From: Ignavibacteriales bacterium
GTDB taxonomy: Bacteria; Bacteroidota; Ignavibacteria; UBA10030
NCBI GenBank assembly: GCA_016193365.1
Contig: JACPSI010000157.1
Location: forward strand, 1-51,943
DNA: 51,943 nt
Reading direction: 5' to 3'
Shown: one piece after another, positions 49,658 through 51,943 of the stretch
How positions within the stretch are numbered: position 1 is the stretch's first letter
How the letters are laid out: each line of letters starts with the position of its first letter
Translations under genes and position numbers: made by a program
Notes under the pieces: generated by a model
What the model was told of the DNA's origin: nothing
Seen by the model: only the letters and a program-made list of their open reading frames with translations
Databases searched by the model: none

Positions 49658-49665
49658 AAGCGCTT
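49658..49665. promoter_or_regulatory. LacI-family-like operator half/core AAGCGCTT
   Basis: Perfect 8-bp palindrome (ttaAAGCGCTTcg) upstream of a LacI-type gene; a related TAAAACGCTTT lies at 49731-49741. Confidence 0.4.
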
Positions 49666-49739
49666 CGATAAATCCCACCCAAAGAGCTTAGAAATTCGAC
49701 CGTATCCTCGGAAATAATGATGTTTGTTATTAAAACGCT

Positions 49740-50798
49740 TTGACAAGGATGTCGAAACACAGGCCGACCATAGCGGATGTTGCTGAGAAGTCTGGCCTAT
49801 CTGTTTCGACTGTCTCCCTTGTCCTGAACAACAAAACCAACGTCAGCCCCCAGACGCGGAGCAAAGTTCAGGAAGCCATTGCAGACCTTAAGTACTATCC
49901 TCGCGGAAATGCACGAGGACTGGCTTCGCGGGTAAGTGGCAACATTGGTTTCATCCTTACAGAAGATCACTTTTCTCAATCCGAGCCTTTCTACACGAAG
50001 ATTTTTCTTGGAACGGAATTCGAAGCCCGCAACTACAATTATTATGTTCTCCTCACGACCGTCGGACCGTCAGTCAAAGAGGAAAAACAAATCCCTCGAT
50101 TTCTTCTTGAACACAATGTTGACGGCGTGATCATCGCTGGTAGAATCGGGTCATCGTGGCTCGAAGAGATTAACGAACGAGGTTTGCCTATGGTGCTTGT
50201 TGATTTCGACTCCCCGCGCCATAATGTATCGTTGGTTGGAATGGATAATCACTCGGGTGCCCGACTTGCCGTGCAACATCTTTGCAGAGAGGGACACACC
50301 AAAATCGGATTCATCGGCGGTGATATCAAGCATCCGAGCATTGCTGCCCGCTTGGCTGGATTTCGCGAAGAATGCAAATTTCAGAAGGTTGAATGCCGGA
50401 GAGAGTGGGAGAGCATCGATGAGCATGGAACCGGCGTTGAGAACGGCGCACGAGCAGCGCGCAAACTCTTTCTCAACAGGAATCAGATACCCACTGCCGT
50501 TTTTGCCGCAAACGACGCGATGGCAATCGGATGTATTCAGTTTGTGAAGTCACAAAAGCTATCCGTTCCAAAAGACATTGCCGTTGTCGGTTTTGACAAT
50601 ATCGAGGCAGGACTGCATGTTGACCCCCGTTTGACAACGGTGAATGTTCAAAAAGAGGAATTAGGCGCTCTTGCTGTCAGGAGGCTTGTCGAGATGATAA
50701 AAAGCGAAACACCCGCAGTGACCAGGACGTTCACTCCTGTGGAGTTGATCGTTCGTGAGTCGTGCGGCGCAAAAAATGGCGTGCATCACGTCGACTGA
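49740..50798 (+). CDS. LacI-family transcriptional regulator (start may be ATG 49749)
   Basis: RPTIADVAEKSGLSVSTVSLVLNNKTNVSPQTRSKVQEAIADLKYYPRGNARGL; AVQHLCREGHTKIGFIGG; AVVGFDNIEAG. Confidence 0.96.
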   Translation: MTRMSKHRPTIADVAEKSGLSVSTVSLVLNNKTNVSPQTRSKVQEAIADLKYYPRGNARGLASRVSGNIGFILTEDHFSQSEPFYTKIFLGTEFEARNYNYYVLLTTVGPSVKEEKQIPRFLLEHNVDGVIIAGRIGSSWLEEINERGLPMVLVDFDSPRHNVSLVGMDNHSGARLAVQHLCREGHTKIGFIGGDIKHPSIAARLAGFREECKFQKVECRREWESIDEHGTGVENGARAARKLFLNRNQIPTAVFAANDAMAIGCIQFVKSQKLSVPKDIAVVGFDNIEAGLHVDPRLTTVNVQKEELGALAVRRLVEMIKSETPAVTRTFTPVELIVRESCGAKNGVHHVD

Positions 50799-50936
50799 TT
50801 TTTCATCCGTGAAAGGAGAAAAATAAAATTCGGAGTGTTGCTAACAAGGGCATGATCGTTTCAATTGTGCTGTAGACCAAATATGTTGTCATAATTCATT
50901 CTGTTTGCAAGTCTATTATAAACAAGGAGGTATGCC

Positions 50937-51943
50937 ATGGATCTGCGAAAGACAATGTTTTTTGTGGTCGCAGGGGCCATGCTGTTCAGCATGGATGCGA
51001 CATCGCAGCTAGTTAATATCAACACCAGTGGCGGTTTCGAAGGGAGTTTGCCGTCGTACTGGACGAAAGGGAACGAGCCTTCGGGGTCGACGCTGACGTG
51101 GGCGACGGATCAGTCGGTATCGTTAGGTCGATCGCTGAAGATCACCAAGTCGGCGACGAGCGATTCTGCGGCCTGGGTGTCGGAGAATATGGTGGATTAC
51201 TGGTCGGAGCGTCACTTTGCGAACGTGGACATGAAGATCGGTGCCTGGGTGAAGACGCAGGGAGTGAACACGAACCCGACGGCGGATTCGCTACGGTGGT
51301 ATATCGCGTATACGTTTTATGACAGTGCCGGTGTGCTGATCGGTCGGACGAAGCTGCCGATTGACCAGAGTGTGGCGACGAGTACAGGATTTGTCGCGGA
51401 CACGAACGCAGTGGGAGAGACAGTGCTGCCGAAGGATTCGTGGAAGACGATCATCAGTTTTGTGGCTGGAAAGAATGCCACGGGAACGGTCTGGGCGGAC
51501 AACTTCATCCTCTACGGACGTGGTGGAGCCTGGGCTGGACAGAATTGGAACTCGGGTGTCGGTGTGCCAACGGGGTGGACCTACTGGTTGCCGCCGAACG
51601 GCGGGAACGACGGTCTGCTTGCGAACGGTTTTGAGAACACGCGGCTGACCACGGAGACGTCGCATTCAGGGTTATCTTCACTCAAGTTCGACCTTCCCTT
51701 GAACCGGCAACCGCATGACGCCTTCGTCGGTACAAGACGTTATCTCTTGACTGGAACCGCGACGGGTCTTGTCGCTCCTCCCCATCAAGCCGCGGGAGAT
51801 ATATCAGCCCTGCTTGATGCCAAAGCCGGCGATGTGTTGCGCATCAGCGTCTGGATCAAGGCGAGTAATCTGGTGCCGGACTCAGCGGCGTTGTATCCGG
51901 TGACGTGGGCAGTGGGATTCACGCCTGGATTCTGGAAGGGGAA
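50937..51943 (+). CDS. Secreted modular protein with two CBM-like beta-sandwich-type units, 3'-truncated by window end
   Basis: AAGGAGG RBS; ATG GAT CTG...: MDLRKTMFFVVAGAMLFSMDATSQLVNINTSGGFEGSLPSYWTKGNEPSGSTLTWATDQSVSLGRSLKITKS...; frame open to the last base, so absent from the ORF track. Confidence 0.8.
   Translation, partial: MDLRKTMFFVVAGAMLFSMDATSQLVNINTSGGFEGSLPSYWTKGNEPSGSTLTWATDQSVSLGRSLKITKSATSDSAAWVSENMVDYWSERHFANVDMKIGAWVKTQGVNTNPTADSLRWYIAYTFYDSAGVLIGRTKLPIDQSVATSTGFVADTNAVGETVLPKDSWKTIISFVAGKNATGTVWADNFILYGRGGAWAGQNWNSGVGVPTGWTYWLPPNGGNDGLLANGFENTRLTTETSHSGLSSLKFDLPLNRQPHDAFVGTRRYLLTGTATGLVAPPHQAAGDISALLDAKAGDVLRISVWIKASNLVPDSAALYPVTWAVGFTPGFWKG

Overview
This looks like a chromosomal segment from a member of the Bacteroidota/Chlorobiota/Ignavibacteria (FCB) group. 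The lineage is inferred from a SprA/Sov-type type IX secretion (T9SS) translocon next to a PorX-like REC-PglZ regulator. Almost all genes are on the + strand. In order the window holds: the end of a hybrid histidine kinase and a REC-HPt protein; sprA; porX; a housekeeping block (tsaE, tsaB, accD, rocF-like, panC, a glmU-type uridylyltransferase, a LytR_C protein, rsfS, argS); a ~26 kb surface-polysaccharide locus (about 19.4-45.1 kb) with rfbB, wecB, SLBB export, Wzz, a ligase/polymerase-like protein, two flippases, two FkbM methyltransferases, many glycosyltransferases and polyprenyl sugar-phosphate transferases, interrupted by accA, a thioesterase and a Trm112-like gene; DUF1385-prfA; a DUF2442/DUF4160 pair; tadA; an ATPase-less DHp membrane protein; tRNA-Arg(TCG); a LacI-family regulator; and the 5' part of a secreted modular protein. 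The observations I rate highest are: (1) a chimeric, twice-frameshifted gene joining the N-terminal half of a sugar-phosphate transferase to the C-terminal half of a GT4 glycosyltransferase, with one frameshift in a (GC)n tract; (2) an S23 four-helix-bundle gene framed by matching inverted repeats and inserted in the O-antigen locus; (3) a GT2-polyprenyl transferase fusion that lacks the transferase catalytic core; (4) ~50-bp intergenic hairpin elements of similar architecture; (5) a possible HK to HPt to PorX phosphorelay beside sprA; (6) unannotated micro-ORFs coupled by ATGA overlaps. No CRISPR array, rRNA, transposase or prophage was recognised. All family calls come from reading motifs; no database search was run.
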